Shown: one piece after another, positions 9,046 to 20,493 of the stretch | How positions within the stretch are numbered: the stretch's first letter is position 1 | Layout of the letters: each line of letters starts with the position of its first letter | From: Qipengyuania citrea | Lineage (GTDB): Bacteria; Pseudomonadota; Alphaproteobacteria; Sphingomonadales; Sphingomonadaceae | Length of the DNA stretch: 64,000 nucleotides | Reading direction: 5' to 3' | Assembly (NCBI RefSeq): GCF_009828015.1 | Contig: NZ_WTYG01000001.1 | Span: 806,001-870,000, forward strand | Made by a program: the position numbers and the translations under genes | The notes under the pieces: model-generated | Told to the model about the DNA's origin: nothing | What the model saw: only the letters and a program-made list of their open reading frames with translations | Databases searched by the model: none

Positions 9046-10782
9046 TCAGCCGACGAACTGTTCGGCCGTCAGCGCGTAGAGCGGTTCGGCCCCCGCCGTC
9101 GCTGCGGCCCGGAGTCCGCTGGCCTCTGGTACGATACGGTCGAGGAAGAAACGCACCGTCGCTGTCTTGGTCGTAGCCTGCGCGCTGTCGCTGTCGCCAA
9201 TCGCACGTCGCTGGCGCAGCAATTGCCACCCCGCCACGGCGACAGCGAACATGGTGCAGAACGGCATTGATCCGGCCAGGCGATCGTCGAGGCTCGCTTC
9301 GTCACGCATCCATCCCGCGACGGCTTCGCAATCCGCAGCCAGCGCGGCAAGCGCGGGTTCGTCGCCAGCATCGCGCGCGATATCCGCGATCAGTCCCGAC
9401 AGCGCCTGGCCGCCGTCCATCCCCAGCTTGCGGGTGACGAGGTCGGCGGCCTGGATGCCGTTGGTGCCTTCATAGATCGGGGCGATGCGCGAATCGCGCC
9501 AATGCTGCGCCGCGCCGGTTTCCTCGACAAAGCCCATGCCGCCATGCACCTGCACCCCGAGGCTGGCGACCTCGATGCCGATATCGGTGCCCCATGCCTT
9601 GATCAGCGGGGTGAGCACTTCGCCGCGCGCCTTGGCATCGTCATTGCCCAGCGTCCCGCGGTCGACCTGGCCTGCGGTGTAATAGAGCAGTGCGCGAGCG
9701 CCTTCGGTCAGCGCCTTCATTCGCAGCAGCATGCGGCGCACGTCGGGATGTTCGAGAATGGCGACGGGGGCCTTGTCGGGCGAACCGGCCCGCGCGGACT
9801 GGATCCGCTCGCGTGCGTACATCTGCGCCTGTTGGGTGGCACGCTCGCCGATCTGCACGCCCTGATTGCCGACATTGATGCGCGCGTTGTTCATCATCGT
9901 GAACATCGCCATGAGCCCGCGGTTCTCCGCGCCGACCAGTTCGCCGATGCACTCGCCTTCGTCGCCATAGGACATCACGCAGGTGGGCGAGGCGTTGATG
10001 CCGAGCTTGTGTTCGATGCTGACACAGCGAACATCGTTGCGCTTGCCGAGCGAACCGTCGGCTTCGACATGGTATTTGGGCACGATGAACAGCGAGATGC
10101 CCCGGCTTCCTTCCGGCGCATCGGGCACGCGGGCGAGGACCAGGTGAATGATGTTCTTCGCCAGCTCGTGCTCACCCCAGGTGATGTAGATTTTCTGGCC
10201 CTTGATGCGGTACTTGCCCGCATGTTCGCCGTCCTCGATCGGGTGGGCGGTGGTGCGCAGCGCGCCGACATCGGAGCCTGCCTGCGGTTCGGTGAGGTTC
10301 ATCGTCCCCGACCATTCGCCGCTGACCAGCTTGGGCAGGTACTTTTCCTGCAGCTCTTTCGACCCGTGGTGTTCGAGCGATTCCATCGCGCCGACGCTGA
10401 GCATGGGCAGCAGGTTGAACGCCATGTTGGCCGTGCCGAGATTCTCGAGCACGTTGCACGACAGCGTGAAGGGCAGGCCCTGGCCGCCAAATTCGACGGG
10501 GCCGGCGATCGCATTCCAGCCCTGCTCGACGTAATGTTCGTAAGCTTCGGCAAAGCCATCCGGCAAGTGGACTGTGCCATTTTCGAGCCTGGCGCCTTCG
10601 AGGTCGCCCACCCGGTTGAGCGGGGCCCATTCGCCGGCAGCGAATTCGCCAATGCCGCTTACGATCGCTTCGACCATATCGGGCTCGGCGGCAGCAAATC
10701 GTTCGGATTGCGCCAGCTCTTCGATCCCGGCGTTTACGCGGATGGCGAGCAGCTGGTCCTGGGTGGCGGGGGTATAGGTCAC
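9046..10782 (-). CDS. Acyl-CoA dehydrogenase with C-terminal extension (DmdC-like)
   Basis: FAD enzyme for alpha-beta dehydrogenation of an acyl-CoA, passing electrons to ETF (etfBA is at 60.6-62.3 kb). I chose the GTG at 10782 (VTYTPATQDQ), preceded by AGAGGAA; this gives 578 residues. Visible are NLTEPQAGSDVGALRT (flavin/substrate loop), QVHGGMGF, and IYEGTNGIQ, whose Glu is the usual catalytic base. The long form with an extra C-terminal helical domain matches the group that includes methylmercaptopropionyl-CoA dehydrogenase; substrate chain length cannot be told. Confidence 0.88.
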   Translation of the reverse strand: MTYTPATQDQLLAIRVNAGIEELAQSERFAAAEPDMVEAIVSGIGEFAAGEWAPLNRVGDLEGARLENGTVHLPDGFAEAYEHYVEQGWNAIAGPVEFGGQGLPFTLSCNVLENLGTANMAFNLLPMLSVGAMESLEHHGSKELQEKYLPKLVSGEWSGTMNLTEPQAGSDVGALRTTAHPIEDGEHAGKYRIKGQKIYITWGEHELAKNIIHLVLARVPDAPEGSRGISLFIVPKYHVEADGSLGKRNDVRCVSIEHKLGINASPTCVMSYGDEGECIGELVGAENRGLMAMFTMMNNARINVGNQGVQIGERATQQAQMYARERIQSARAGSPDKAPVAILEHPDVRRMLLRMKALTEGARALLYYTAGQVDRGTLGNDDAKARGEVLTPLIKAWGTDIGIEVASLGVQVHGGMGFVEETGAAQHWRDSRIAPIYEGTNGIQAADLVTRKLGMDGGQALSGLIADIARDAGDEPALAALAADCEAVAGWMRDEASLDDRLAGSMPFCTMFAVAVAGWQLLRQRRAIGDSDSAQATTKTATVRFFLDRIVPEASGLRAAATAGAEPLYALTAEQFVG

Positions 10783-10829
10783 TTCGGTTCCTCTTGGCTT
10801 TGGCTGGCGTGCAGATATAGCGCGCACGC

Positions 10830-11777
10830 ATGAGGGGCAAATACGTTACGGAAACGCTTCGGGTCGAGGAAAGTGGCATTGCACGTGCCGCAGAAACTCT
10901 GCGTGCCGGAGGCCTGGTCGCTGTCCCCACCGAAACGGTCTATGGCCTTGCTGCCCGGGCGGACAGCGAAGCCGCCGTGGCCGACATCTATGCGGCCAAG
11001 GGGCGACCGAGCTTCAATCCGCTGATCGTGCATGTCGCCAGCCTCGACGCGGCGCGCGAATTCGCCGACTTCTCGCCGCAGGCCGAAGCACTGGCGCAGG
11101 CATACTGGCCCGGCCCGCTCACTCTCGTTCTCCCGCGCAAGTCCGAAGCGGGCCTCGCGGCCGCAGTGACTGCCGGGCTCGACACGATCGCGCTGCGCAT
11201 GCCGGCCCATCCGGTCATGCGCCGAGTGCTGGAGGAGACCCGCCTGCCGCTCGCCGCGCCTTCGGCCAATCGCAGCGGCTATATCAGCCCGACTTCGGCC
11301 GCGCATGTGCTGGCATCGCTCGATGGCCGGATCCAAGCGGTGCTCGATGGCGGCGAATGCGAGCGCGGCCTCGAATCGACGATCGCAGCCGTGCGCGGCG
11401 ACGGGACGGTCGAAATCCTGCGCCCCGGGCCCGTCGAACTGGACGCGGGCACGGGCGCGGGCGGGGGTATCGAGGCACCCGGCCAGCTCGCCAGCCATTA
11501 CGCGCCGGGCAAGCCGGTCCGCCTGATGGCGACGCAAGTTGCGCCAGACGACTTCGTGATCGGGTTCGGCGACATCGCCGGGGACTGTTCGCTATCCGAG
11601 AGCGGCGACCTGGCCGAAGCGGCTGCGCGGCTCTACGCGTGTCTTCACCTGGGTGCGCGATCGCCCAAACCACGTATCGCGGTGGCGCCGATCCCCGCAG
11701 AAGGCATCGGCATCGCGATCAACGACCGTTTGCAGCGCGCGGCGACGCCGCCCGATCAGTCGTCCTCGGGCTCGTAG
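10830..11777 (+). CDS. tsaC: L-threonylcarbamoyladenylate synthase (Sua5/YrdC)
   Basis: Makes threonylcarbamoyl-AMP, first step of the t6A modification at position 37 of ANN-decoding tRNAs. The 315 residues comprise a YrdC domain (VPTETVYGLAARADSE, KGRPSFNPLIVH, PSANRSGYISPTSA) and a C-terminal Sua5 domain, so this is the long Sua5 form rather than short TsaC. The gene diverges from the acyl-CoA dehydrogenase across 47 bases. Its last 22 bases overlap the 3' end of the opposing lipoprotein gene. Confidence 0.93.
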   Translation: MRGKYVTETLRVEESGIARAAETLRAGGLVAVPTETVYGLAARADSEAAVADIYAAKGRPSFNPLIVHVASLDAAREFADFSPQAEALAQAYWPGPLTLVLPRKSEAGLAAAVTAGLDTIALRMPAHPVMRRVLEETRLPLAAPSANRSGYISPTSAAHVLASLDGRIQAVLDGGECERGLESTIAAVRGDGTVEILRPGPVELDAGTGAGGGIEAPGQLASHYAPGKPVRLMATQVAPDDFVIGFGDIAGDCSLSESGDLAEAAARLYACLHLGARSPKPRIAVAPIPAEGIGIAINDRLQRAATPPDQSSSGS

Positions 11778-12088
11778 GGGATCGAGGGGATGATCTGCTG
11801 CATTTCGGCATAGGTGTCGCGGGCGTCATCGCACGCCCGGCGATCGCCATCCTCGCAATCGTCGAGCTGCTTCTCATAGTCGCGTTCGAGCTTGGCGAGA
11901 CGTTCCTCGCGCCGCCGGATTTCGCGGCCGCGCTTTTCATCAGCCTCGGACTGGCTGGTGGTGGCAAGATCCACACCCTTGCTGACGACCTTGACCGGCG
12001 CCGTCGCGACGTCGACCACTGCCTTGGCGAGGCAGCCCCCCAACATGAGCGTGGCGGGCAAGAGCAGGATGAGAGCTTGGCGGCGCAT
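11756..12088 (-). CDS. Small predicted lipoprotein
   Basis: 110 residues. A signal peptide ending in the lipobox LGGC predicts a lipid-anchored envelope protein with Cys at residue 19. The mature part has a charged helical stretch (about 48-75, rich in Arg/Glu/Lys, likely coiled coil), two further cysteines (CEDGDRRAC) and an acidic tail. No family with a known function is recognised. It is last in a minus-strand run behind the two GIN-domain genes. Confidence 0.72.
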   Translation of the reverse strand: MRRQALILLLPATLMLGGCLAKAVVDVATAPVKVVSKGVDLATTSQSEADEKRGREIRRREERLAKLERDYEKQLDDCEDGDRRACDDARDTYAEMQQIIPSIPYEPEDD

Positions 12089-12142
12089 GCGAATTCCTTT
12101 CGCTGCGCCGCCTAGCCGATAATCGCCTGGCCGTCGATCAAC

Positions 12143-12937
12143 TCAGGCTTGCGGCTCGGTTTCCGCCTCGGGCTCGTCGTTCGGCGCCGCCGTGCTGGCT
12201 GCGCGGCAGTTGAGCTTGCCCGAACCCATCGAGGAGACGGTGCAATCGGCGCGTCCGTTCACCGTGACCGTGCCCGAACCCATGATCGAGGCTTCGACCT
12301 TGCCGTCGGAAGCGAATTCGGCATCGCCCGATCCGGCAACGGTGATATCGGCGCCGCCCGCCTGCAGGCCGGCCATATCGGCCTTGCCCGAACCGGCGAT
12401 CGTCAGGTCGAGCTGGTCGACCCTGCCCGATGCCTCGAAATTGCCCGATCCGGCAATGGTGAGGTCGAGCGATTTGGCATCGAGATCGGCAATCCGGGCC
12501 TTGCCCGAACCCGCGATGGTGACAGCGCTGTCTGCCGCCGATTGCATCGATGCCACCTCGACGTCGCCCGATCCGGCGAGCACCAGCGTGCTGATATCGG
12601 GCGTGGTTACGCGAATGGTCGCGATACCCGTACCGCCCCAGTCGCTGCTTTCGCGGCTGATACCGAGCGCATCGTCGTCGAGCGAAAAGCGCAGCTCGGC
12701 GATTGCATCCTCATCGCCCGATACGTCGATGTCGAGCGTGTCGCCCTTGGTGACGATAACCTTGTCGGGGCCGGCAAACACCAGTTCGCTGGGCGGCGCG
12801 CCGGTCATGTCGAGTTCGGCCAGCGGGACACCATCGGAATCGCCGATCTGGATGTCCACCCCATCGCATGCCGATACCAGCATCGCTCCTGCAAGCGTTG
12901 CCAATGGGGCGAAGCCTTTGAGCAGTCGATGTATCAT
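12143..12937 (-). CDS. GIN-domain (DUF2807) lipoprotein, paralogue 1
   Basis: 264 residues. The signal peptide ends in VSAC, a lipobox, so it is probably a lipoprotein. The body is a DUF2807 'putative auto-transporter adhesin head GIN' domain: seven GSG turns (LAGSGD, IAGSGK, IAGSGN, IAGSGK, VAGSGD, IMGSGT, SMGSGK) spaced about 18-25 residues apart, as expected for a beta-helix. The C-terminus is acidic. A strong AGGAGG lies 9 bases before the ATG. Paralogous to the next gene upstream; the function is unknown. Confidence 0.88.
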   Translation of the reverse strand: MIHRLLKGFAPLATLAGAMLVSACDGVDIQIGDSDGVPLAELDMTGAPPSELVFAGPDKVIVTKGDTLDIDVSGDEDAIAELRFSLDDDALGISRESSDWGGTGIATIRVTTPDISTLVLAGSGDVEVASMQSAADSAVTIAGSGKARIADLDAKSLDLTIAGSGNFEASGRVDQLDLTIAGSGKADMAGLQAGGADITVAGSGDAEFASDGKVEASIMGSGTVTVNGRADCTVSSMGSGKLNCRAASTAAPNDEPEAETEPQA

Positions 12938-13032
12938 TGCGATGGATCCTCCTAAACCGGTTGCTGCGTGTTGCTGATATAATACAGCATGGCCAAAGCT
13001 TCAAGTCATGTGGGGGGAACGGGCAAAGCAGA

Positions 13033-13767
13033 TCACCGCGTGCAGGTAAGACGGCCCGATCCCATGCGGTTCTGCGTGCAATCGCGCGTGCCGGTGACTG
13101 CGGCATTGCCGCTACCGACGATACTGGCGGAAACGCGTCCGCTGGCTTGCAGCCGGGTATCGCCGGACCCGGCGATCGCCAGCTCCGCGTCGGTCACCTG
13201 CATCGCTTCGCCGGAAAGATCGCCGCTGCCGGCGATCTGCACCTGCATGGATGCCGCGCGGCCGGCCAGCCGCATGTCGCCCGAGCCTGCGATCTTTGCT
13301 GCCAACCTGCCCACGTGGACCCGTTCGATCGCGAGTTCGCCCGACCCGCTGACTGCGGCCCGGCCCGTCTCGCCATCGAGATCGGATACGGTCAGCCGGC
13401 CCGAGCCGGCGAGATGCGCGCGCCTTATGGCGGGGGCGGACACTTCGATCCGCGCCGTCCCGGCCGCCGGCGTGCGTCGCCAGCGACGCCCGATCAGCAG
13501 TTCGCCATCTTCAACGACGAACCGCAGGTCGTCGAGCACCGCGCGGTTGCCGGAAGCCCGGATGCGCCAGCGATCCCCTTGCGAGACCACGACGTCGTCT
13601 GCCCCCGACAGCACGACCTCGTCGAATGCCTCGGTGGGGGACCATGCGGCTGGTATCGGCATCCCCTCGTCAAGCCGCGAGGAACCGGGCTGCGGGAAAG
13701 CGGGCACTGCGGCGAACAGCAGGAGCGCGGCCAGACCGCGCGAATAAGTGGAAAGAAGGCGGGTCAT
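13033..13767 (-). CDS. GIN-domain (DUF2807) secreted protein, paralogue 2
   Basis: 244 residues with an ordinary signal peptide (no lipobox), unlike its neighbour. Again there are seven GSG turns (LAGSGR, VSGSGE, IAGSGD twice, IAGSGD, IVGSGN, RMGSGR), with the same order of domain landmarks and the same cysteine close to the end (RDCTQ against ADCTV). A tandem duplication followed by divergence of the export signal is inferred. The upstream gap holds two dyad elements and the carD terminator. Confidence 0.85.
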   Translation of the reverse strand: MTRLLSTYSRGLAALLLFAAVPAFPQPGSSRLDEGMPIPAAWSPTEAFDEVVLSGADDVVVSQGDRWRIRASGNRAVLDDLRFVVEDGELLIGRRWRRTPAAGTARIEVSAPAIRRAHLAGSGRLTVSDLDGETGRAAVSGSGELAIERVHVGRLAAKIAGSGDMRLAGRAASMQVQIAGSGDLSGEAMQVTDAELAIAGSGDTRLQASGRVSASIVGSGNAAVTGTRDCTQNRMGSGRLTCTR

Positions 13768-13814
13768 CGGTGATCTCCAGAATGCGGATCACCAGGCTCG
13801 CGCTATCGCAGCAG

Positions 13815-13839
13815 TTTGTCGACCGCCTTCGTCGACAAA
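13815..13839. promoter_or_regulatory. Dyad TTTGTCGAC-N7-GTCGACAAA upstream of GIN paralogue 2
   Basis: Perfect 9-bp inverted arms separated by 7 bases, 47 bases before the start of the downstream minus-strand gene. A second dyad, TTGGCA-N9-TGCCAA, follows at 13849-13869. Neither is followed by a T run on either strand, so an operator is a better guess than a terminator. The cognate regulator is unknown. Confidence 0.5.
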
Positions 13840-13886
13840 TGTAATCGCTTGGCAGAGATGCTTTGCCAATTGCGATGCCGAACGAA

Positions 13887-13914
13887 AAAAGGGGCGCTGG
13901 TGAGCGCCCCTTTT
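13887..13914 (-). terminator. Intrinsic terminator of carD
   Basis: AAAAGGGGCGCT and AGCGCCCCTTTT form a 12-bp stem with a 4-base loop. Read on the minus strand it is followed by six T residues, 20 bases after the carD stop. Confidence 0.85.
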
Positions 13915-13934
13915 CCGAATGATTGCGAATGCGC

Positions 13935-14468
13935 TTACGCGTCTTCGGTGTTCTCGTAATATTGCGGCGCATGTTCGCGCAGCACGTCGAGGATCTTCTC
14001 GAGCGCGGTCGGCTCGTCGGTCTTTTCCATCGCGGCGAGTTCGCGCGCGAGGCGGCTCGAGGCGGCTTCGAAGATCTGGCGTTCCGAATAGCTCTGCTCG
14101 GGCTGGTCATCCGGGCGGAAAAGGTCGCGCGTGACCTCGGCGATCAGGACGATTTCGCCCGAGTTGATCTTCGCCTCATATTCCTGCGCACGGCGGCTCC
14201 ACATGGTCCGCTTGACCTTGGGCTTGCCCTTGAGCGTCTCCATCGCTTCCTTGAGCGTCTTGTCACTCGACAGCTTGCGCATGCCGATCGATTCGACCTT
14301 GTTGACCGGAACGCGCAGCGTCATGCGTTCCTTCTCGAAGCGCAGAACATAAAGATCGAGCTGCATGCCGGCGATTTCCTCGCTCTGCAGTTCGATGACA
14401 CGGCCAACGCCGTGCTTGGGGTAAACAACGTAATCGCCAACGTCGAAGGCATCAGCCTTGCTTGCCAT
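13935..14468 (-). CDS. carD: CarD family transcriptional regulator
   Basis: Binds the RNA polymerase beta subunit and stabilises open promoter complexes. From the ATG at 14468 (MASKADAFDVGDYVVY) it has 177 residues: an N-terminal Tudor-like interaction domain with DYVVYPKHGVGRV and a helical C-terminal domain that contacts the upstream edge of the bubble. An AAAGGAAAG ribosome site precedes this ATG, so the longer open frame is not used. It has its own terminator, and a candidate promoter upstream. Confidence 0.92.
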   Translation of the reverse strand: MASKADAFDVGDYVVYPKHGVGRVIELQSEEIAGMQLDLYVLRFEKERMTLRVPVNKVESIGMRKLSSDKTLKEAMETLKGKPKVKRTMWSRRAQEYEAKINSGEIVLIAEVTRDLFRPDDQPEQSYSERQIFEAASSRLARELAAMEKTDEPTALEKILDVLREHAPQYYENTEDA

Positions 14469-14633
14469 GCAATCTTTCCTTTCGTCCGAGCAGCCTACGA
14501 CCAGCAACGGCATGACCGAAGCCTCTGGCCGCAGCCCTTGGCGGGATGCGGTCGGGCGCCGGTGGTGACGTTGCTGGTGACCTGCCCTTTCAATTCTCAC
14601 ACCTGGCCGGGAGCAAACCGGCGCAGTTGTTGC

Positions 14634-14639
14634 ATTATA
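14634..14639 (-). promoter_or_regulatory. Candidate -10 element (TATAAT) for carD
   Basis: On the minus strand the gap before carD reads CTATATAATGC, a perfect TATAAT about 165 bases upstream of the start, in the only A/T-rich patch of the 222-base gap. No convincing -35 is visible at 17 bases. The rest of this gap shows nothing else I can name. Confidence 0.4.
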
Positions 14640-14690
14640 TAGCACAGCTTGTGGTAAATTGCGAGTCCGGCAGAAATCGCCCGGCGCGTG

Positions 14691-15485
14691 TCACCTGCGC
14701 CGGTTGCGAAGTGCGGTCAGCTCGCCGCCCAGCAGCAACAGGAAGCCGGTGGCCCAGAACCACGTGATCAGCGCAACCACCGCGCCGAGCGCGCCATAGG
14801 TCGCGTTGTAGCTGCCGAAATTCGCGGCATAGAAGCCGAAGGCGGCGGTCGCCGCGAGCCAGGTCACCGCAAAGAAGCACGCGCCGGGCCGGATCGCGGC
14901 CCAGGCGGGGGCGGGGGCATGGGGAGCGAAGCGATAGAGCAGACCAGCGGCAAGCGTTGCGGCGGCAAGCAGGAGAAGGAAGCTGGCGATACTGCCGAAC
15001 ATGCCGGCGATATTGGCGAGCGCAGCGCTGGCTGCCGCGGTCAGCACCAAGCCGGCAATGCCAGCCGCAGTGATAGCAAGAGCCATCAGATTGCCCCCAA
15101 GGAATCCGCGCGGGCCGTCGACGCCGAAGGCGATGTTCAGCCCGGTCATCAGCGAGCGGGCGCCATTGCGGGCCCCGAACAGCGCAATCGCCAGCGCGAC
15201 CAGCAAACCGGCGCCTTGGGCACCGCTCGACCCCTGCGCCACGCTTTCCAGCTGGTCGGTGATGAGCTCGGCCGCGGAAGGTGGCAGCTGCGCGGAAATC
15301 AGCGTGATATGCGAAGCCACCGTCGCGGCATCGGCGAACAGGCCATAGGCCAGCACCAGCGACCCCAGCGCGGGAACGAGCGCAAGCAGCGCGTAATGCG
15401 CAATGCCCGCGGCCACGATCCCGATATTGTCTGCGCTGCCGGCCTGCCAGGCCGCTTTCAGGTCAGCCAGCACGCGGCGCGGCAA
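14691..15485 (-). CDS. YihY/BrkB family inner-membrane protein, copy 1
   Basis: 264 residues with about six hydrophobic segments and the family landmarks ALLALVPALGSLVLAYG and GALGAVVALITWFW. The start is an inferred TTG at 15485 directly abutting the fdxA stop codon; a GTG four codons in is an alternative. Members are often called ribonuclease BN, which is historical; the true function is unsettled. Last gene of the helicase-S4-fdxA run; a second family member lies at 45896-46918. Confidence 0.8.
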   Translation of the reverse strand: MPRRVLADLKAAWQAGSADNIGIVAAGIAHYALLALVPALGSLVLAYGLFADAATVASHITLISAQLPPSAAELITDQLESVAQGSSGAQGAGLLVALAIALFGARNGARSLMTGLNIAFGVDGPRGFLGGNLMALAITAAGIAGLVLTAAASAALANIAGMFGSIASFLLLLAAATLAAGLLYRFAPHAPAPAWAAIRPGACFFAVTWLAATAAFGFYAANFGSYNATYGALGAVVALITWFWATGFLLLLGGELTALRNRRR

Positions 15486-15824
15486 TCAGTCGCCTTCGCC
15501 GGGTTCGGGCGAGAAGAACTTCTCGAACTTGCCCTCTTCACCCTTGTGCTCGTCGGCATCTGCGGGCGGTTCCTTCGACTGGGTGATGTTCGGCCATTCG
15601 GCGCTGAACTTGGTGTTCAGCTCGAGCCATTTTTCGAGATTGTCCTCGGTGTCGGGAAGGATCGCTTCCGCCGGGCACTCGGGCTCGCATACGCCGCAGT
15701 CGATGCATTCGCTCGGATTGATGACGAGCATGTTCTCGCCTTCATAGAAACAATCGACCGGACAGACCTCGACGCAGTCGGTGTACTTGCACTTGATGCA
15801 GTCATCGGTGACGACATAGGTCAT
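15486..15824 (-). CDS. fdxA: Seven-iron ferredoxin FdxA
   Basis: Soluble electron carrier with one 3Fe-4S and one 4Fe-4S cluster. In the 112 residues the cysteines fall at 9, 12, 17, 21 and 25 and at 40, 43, 46 and 50, the spacing of Azotobacter-type 7Fe ferredoxins. The C-terminal extension (about 55-112), acidic and proline rich, is typical of the family. Adjacent to S4 and helicase genes, a common alphaproteobacterial arrangement that gives no direct clue to its redox partner. Confidence 0.95.
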   Translation of the reverse strand: MTYVVTDDCIKCKYTDCVEVCPVDCFYEGENMLVINPSECIDCGVCEPECPAEAILPDTEDNLEKWLELNTKFSAEWPNITQSKEPPADADEHKGEEGKFEKFFSPEPGEGD

Positions 15825-15874
15825 GAGTAGCGTAATCCCTCGAAAATCATTCCAGACCGCGCTGCTAGGGGGAA

Positions 15875-16132
15875 TTATCCGCCCGGGTCAAGCTCCCGAT
15901 AACACGCCCGGGCCTCGCGCGGCGCACCGCGCCGTTCGGGAAGCGCGATGATCTCGACCAGCCTGACCGAATTGCCGAGCGGCAATGTCAGCACGTCCCC
16001 TTCGAGGATATCGCGCGAGGCGCGGGTGACGCGTTCGCCATTGCGGCGGATGTGCCCTTCGTCGACCAGCCGGTGTGCAGCGCTGCGCGTGCGTACGAAG
16101 CGCAGGTAGCACAGCAGCCGGTCGATTCTCAT
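15875..16132 (-). CDS. S4-domain RNA-binding protein (Hsp15-like)
   Basis: 85 residues made almost wholly of one S4 RNA-binding fold: [19 protein letters not shown], then [20 protein letters not shown]. By family it could bind rRNA or the stalled 50S subunit with attached peptidyl-tRNA, as Hsp15 does. It follows the helicase gene with a 13-base gap and is probably co-transcribed with it. Confidence 0.85.
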   Translation of the reverse strand: MRIDRLLCYLRFVRTRSAAHRLVDEGHIRRNGERVTRASRDILEGDVLTLPLGNSVRLVEIIALPERRGAPREARACYRELDPGG

Positions 16133-16145
16133 TCAGCGGTCGCCA

Positions 16146-18650
<2,505 letters not shown>

Positions 18651-18848
18651 GCGCCCTAGGTGGCAGTCCGCGCCGCAGCGCGCAACCACCCGGCCGGTGC
18701 TGTGCTCGGCTCGTCGCAAGCTCGACTCGCATGGCCGCAAGTTAAGGCTGCCTTTACTTTGTTTTGCCAAGCAAAGCGGGCAGACGCGCACCAATCAGGC
18801 CGTGCGCGCGCGGTAGCGCCGGATCTCCGGACGGAAGGGACACAGCAC

Positions 18849-20456
18849 GTGTACAGGTCCCCAGCGGACACCGATGATGGACAGGCTTTGCCGGCATCCT
18901 CCGCGCAGGGCCCCCACGCGGCCGCGCTGGCGCATGACCAGATTCTGGCCGACGAACCGCGCGCCGCCACTTCGTGGACGACGGTGCGCGATCGCCTGTC
19001 CGTACGACTGGCCGGGCTGGACCTTGCGCCCGATCTCGGCAGCGATATCGGCAGCCGGCGCTGGGTGCGCGGGTTAGGGACGTTCGTTGGGCTGACCGCC
19101 GTCGCACTCGCCTTCTGGCCCAGCTTTGCCCCGCTCGAGGCGGCGCCATCGGCCCATGTCGACGATGCCGTGCGCGACGAATACCGCAGCCAGATGATCC
19201 TGCCGCTCGCGCTTGGTGCTGACAGCGGGCGGCGCATGGGCGCGACCACGCTGGCTGCTCCGCTCGCGGCGGCGCCCGAACGCCCCACGCTCGAACTGGT
19301 GACCACGCTCGCACGCGGCGACAGCCTCGAACGCATGCTACGGCGTGCCGGGGTGGGCCGCGACGACACTGCAAGAGTCGCCCAATTGGTGGGCGGCGCG
19401 GTCCCGCTTGAGGAAATCCAGCCGGGGACTACCTTTGGAATCACGCTGGGCCGCCGTACGGCACCCGGCGCGCCGCGCCCGCTCGAGGCGCTCGATTTCC
19501 GCGCCCGGTTCGACCTCGCGCTCGAAATTGGCCGCTTCACCGAGGGCGCCGATCTGGCGCTGACCAAGAAAGCCATTCGCGTCGACGAGACCCCGCTGCG
19601 GATCCGCGGCACGGTGGGCGACAGCCTCTATCGTTCGGCGCGCGCGGCCGGCGCCCCCGCCAGCGCGGTGCAATCCTATCTCAAGACGCTGGGCCAATAT
19701 GTGAATCTCGACCGCGATATCCGCGCGGGCGACACGTTCGATTTCATCGTCGCACACCGGCGCGCCGCGACCGGCGATCGGCAGGCGGGCCAACTGCTCT
19801 ATGCCGGGCTCGAGCGCGACGACACGCCGCGCGTCCAGCTGATGCGCTGGGGCGAGGACGGCGAATTCTACGAAGCCTCGGGCGTGGGCGAACAGCGCGG
19901 CGGGCTGATGGCGCCGGTACCGGGGCGGACGACCTCGGCCTTCGGCATGCGCCGCCACCCGATCCTCGGCTATCGCCGGATGCATGCAGGGCTCGACTTC
20001 AAGGCACGGCACGGCACGCCGATTGTCGCGGTCACCGATGGCCGCGTCACCGGCGCGGGCCGCATGGGCGGCTGCGGCAATGCCGTGCGCCTGCGTCACG
20101 ATGGCGGGATCGACACGCGCTATTGCCACATGAGCCGCATCGCGGTGAATCGCGGCCAGGCCGTGCGCCGCGGGCAGGTGATCGGCTATGTCGGTTCGAC
20201 CGGCCTGTCGACCGGGCCGCACCTCCATTACGAAATGTACCGCGGCGGCCGCGCGATCGACCCGGCATCGGTGCAATATGTCACGCGCGCACAGCTGGCC
20301 GGCGCCGATCTGCGGCGCTTCAGGGAAGCGCTGGCGCGGATCAAGACGGTCGAACCCGGCGCCGCGCTTGCCGCGCTCGAACAGACTGCGGCCGAAGTCG
20401 CGGCGCAGGAACCGATCCGCGAGATCGACAAGCTCGGCCCGCCCAAGAAGGGCTGA
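18849..20456 (+). CDS. M23 (LytM) metallopeptidase, membrane-anchored
   Basis: Likely a periplasmic peptidoglycan endopeptidase. The chosen GTG at 18849 (VYRSPADTDDG) follows GGAAGGG at 8 bases; 535 residues. A cytoplasmic N-terminal tail of about 75 residues precedes one membrane segment (GTFVGLTAVALAFWPSF). Two middle regions resemble OapA/SH3-like repeats. The C-terminal LytM domain keeps its zinc ligands: MHAGLD and HLHYEM. So it should be active, unlike the protein at 38250. It is followed 37 bases later by hemB. Confidence 0.87.
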   Translation: MYRSPADTDDGQALPASSAQGPHAAALAHDQILADEPRAATSWTTVRDRLSVRLAGLDLAPDLGSDIGSRRWVRGLGTFVGLTAVALAFWPSFAPLEAAPSAHVDDAVRDEYRSQMILPLALGADSGRRMGATTLAAPLAAAPERPTLELVTTLARGDSLERMLRRAGVGRDDTARVAQLVGGAVPLEEIQPGTTFGITLGRRTAPGAPRPLEALDFRARFDLALEIGRFTEGADLALTKKAIRVDETPLRIRGTVGDSLYRSARAAGAPASAVQSYLKTLGQYVNLDRDIRAGDTFDFIVAHRRAATGDRQAGQLLYAGLERDDTPRVQLMRWGEDGEFYEASGVGEQRGGLMAPVPGRTTSAFGMRRHPILGYRRMHAGLDFKARHGTPIVAVTDGRVTGAGRMGGCGNAVRLRHDGGIDTRYCHMSRIAVNRGQAVRRGQVIGYVGSTGLSTGPHLHYEMYRGGRAIDPASVQYVTRAQLAGADLRRFREALARIKTVEPGAALAALEQTAAEVAAQEPIREIDKLGPPKKG

Positions 20457-20493
20457 GATTGCACCGCGCGTCTGCATGCGGCATTGCCGCGCG

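Noticed and set aside
9502-10833. Long open frame antisense to the acyl-CoA dehydrogenase
   Set aside because: It mirrors the codon structure of a well-supported gene and shows no recognisable domain.
10838-10862. Possible LiuR-like site before the acyl-CoA dehydrogenase
   Set aside because: TACGTTACGGAAACG shares only part of the etfB palindrome and lies inside the tsaC start; too weak to call.
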